Assembly: GCA_037389465.1 (NCBI GenBank)
Contig: JAZARR010000212.1
Span: forward strand, 4,983,001 to 5,047,000
Reading direction: 5' to 3'
Source: Baylisascaris procyonis
Taxonomy: Eukaryota > Nematoda > Chromadorea > Rhabditida > Ascarididae
DNA: 64,000 nucleotides
The notes below the pieces were generated by a model. It ran no database searches. It was not told the origin of the DNA and was given only the letters and a program-made list of their open reading frames with translations. Below are positions 63,476 through 64,000 of the stretch, in pieces. The first letter of the stretch is position 1; each line of letters begins with the position of its first letter. The translations under genes and the position numbers were made by a program.

Positions 63476-64000
63476 CTTAAACAGCATTTCTAATATAATT
63501 AATCGAATGCAACGTCCTTTCATATTCCCGCCTGAGCTTTATTCAAGCTGCCATAAAATGCAACCAAAGCTGCCATAAAATAAAATGCAACTTTGCAATA
63601 AATATATTCGTTTGAGATCGGATAGATTTTATCAGACCAACAAACTCAGCTTGATATAAAATGAGTTTATTCTACTTCCGTCACCACTAAGCTCCCCACA
63701 GTCACTTCTTATAGCGAGCAAGAACCAGAATTTTCGTCACCAGTCGTCTAGCAAACAAGTTTTTTTTCTTTTTTTTTTTGAAAATATCTGCCTATGCATG
63801 TATATGTCTGTCGTCTATCTAGCTCCCTGTTGGTGGTTTTAATTCTCGAAATATAAAACCTCCAACATGAAGTTTGAAGGGTATAATCTATGTCTAGGAT
63901 AATGTTTTAAATCGCATTTCATTCCCACTGGTCAACTCCTCGTAATCCACAGATTTACAACCGGTCGGATGTGAGCAAAAAAACAACAAATTCCCTATTG
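63476..64000. other. Probable LSD1 intron running off the right edge
   Basis: No coding stretch fits the LSD1 sequence expected just before GDTYDELAMP. A partial tandem repeat with GCTGCCATAAAATGCAAC units lies at 63549-63592. The rest is AT-rich and featureless. Confidence 0.5.

Overview
The window looks like nuclear DNA from a nematode. It is AT-rich, its genes are split by introns with the worm-type TTTCAG acceptor, and it carries a cuticlin-type ZP-domain gene. Introns are mostly several hundred bases to over 1 kb and intergenic spaces are long, unlike compact Caenorhabditis genomes. There is no operon structure of the bacterial kind, no rRNA, and no convincing tRNA or CRISPR. All gene models were assembled by eye from reading frame, splice phase and recalled family similarity, with no alignment.

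Layout. (1) 1-5341, minus: a ZP-domain cuticlin-like protein with signal peptide, furin-type site and transmembrane helix; its 3' end leaves the left edge. (2) 8243-10592, minus: a short GFOD-like member of the Gfo/Idh/MocA fold without the usual nucleotide and catalytic signatures. (3) 12230-16547, plus: an EME1-like partner of the MUS81 structure-specific nuclease, nine exons, with a SUMO-interacting-type motif and a probable GC-AG intron. (4) 18072-23152, minus: a coiled-coil protein I cannot assign, seven exons with consistent phase. (5) 23153-45807: about 22.6 kb almost without recognisable genes, holding a LINE fragment, a long AT microsatellite, two CpG-rich patches and a weak candidate gene end at 30.8-31.1 kb. 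(6) 45808-56272, plus: a voltage-gated calcium channel beta subunit (ccb-1/CACNB), twelve exons; the 5' exons were not found. (7) 56273-61990: weak candidate exons, a decayed LINE and a 46-bp tandem duplication. (8) 61991-63475 and beyond, minus: the last two exons of an LSD1/KDM1-type histone demethylase; the rest lies past the right edge.

The genes have unrelated jobs (cuticle, DNA repair, calcium channel trafficking, chromatin), so no pathway links them. The least ordinary items are the unassigned coiled-coil gene, the GFOD-like protein with its lost signatures, the GC-AG intron with a microsatellite inside eme-1, a 27-bp-arm hairpin element fused to an AT microsatellite in ccb-1, and a perfect 21-bp-arm palindrome in the LSD1 intron. 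I found no clear new multi-gene system.
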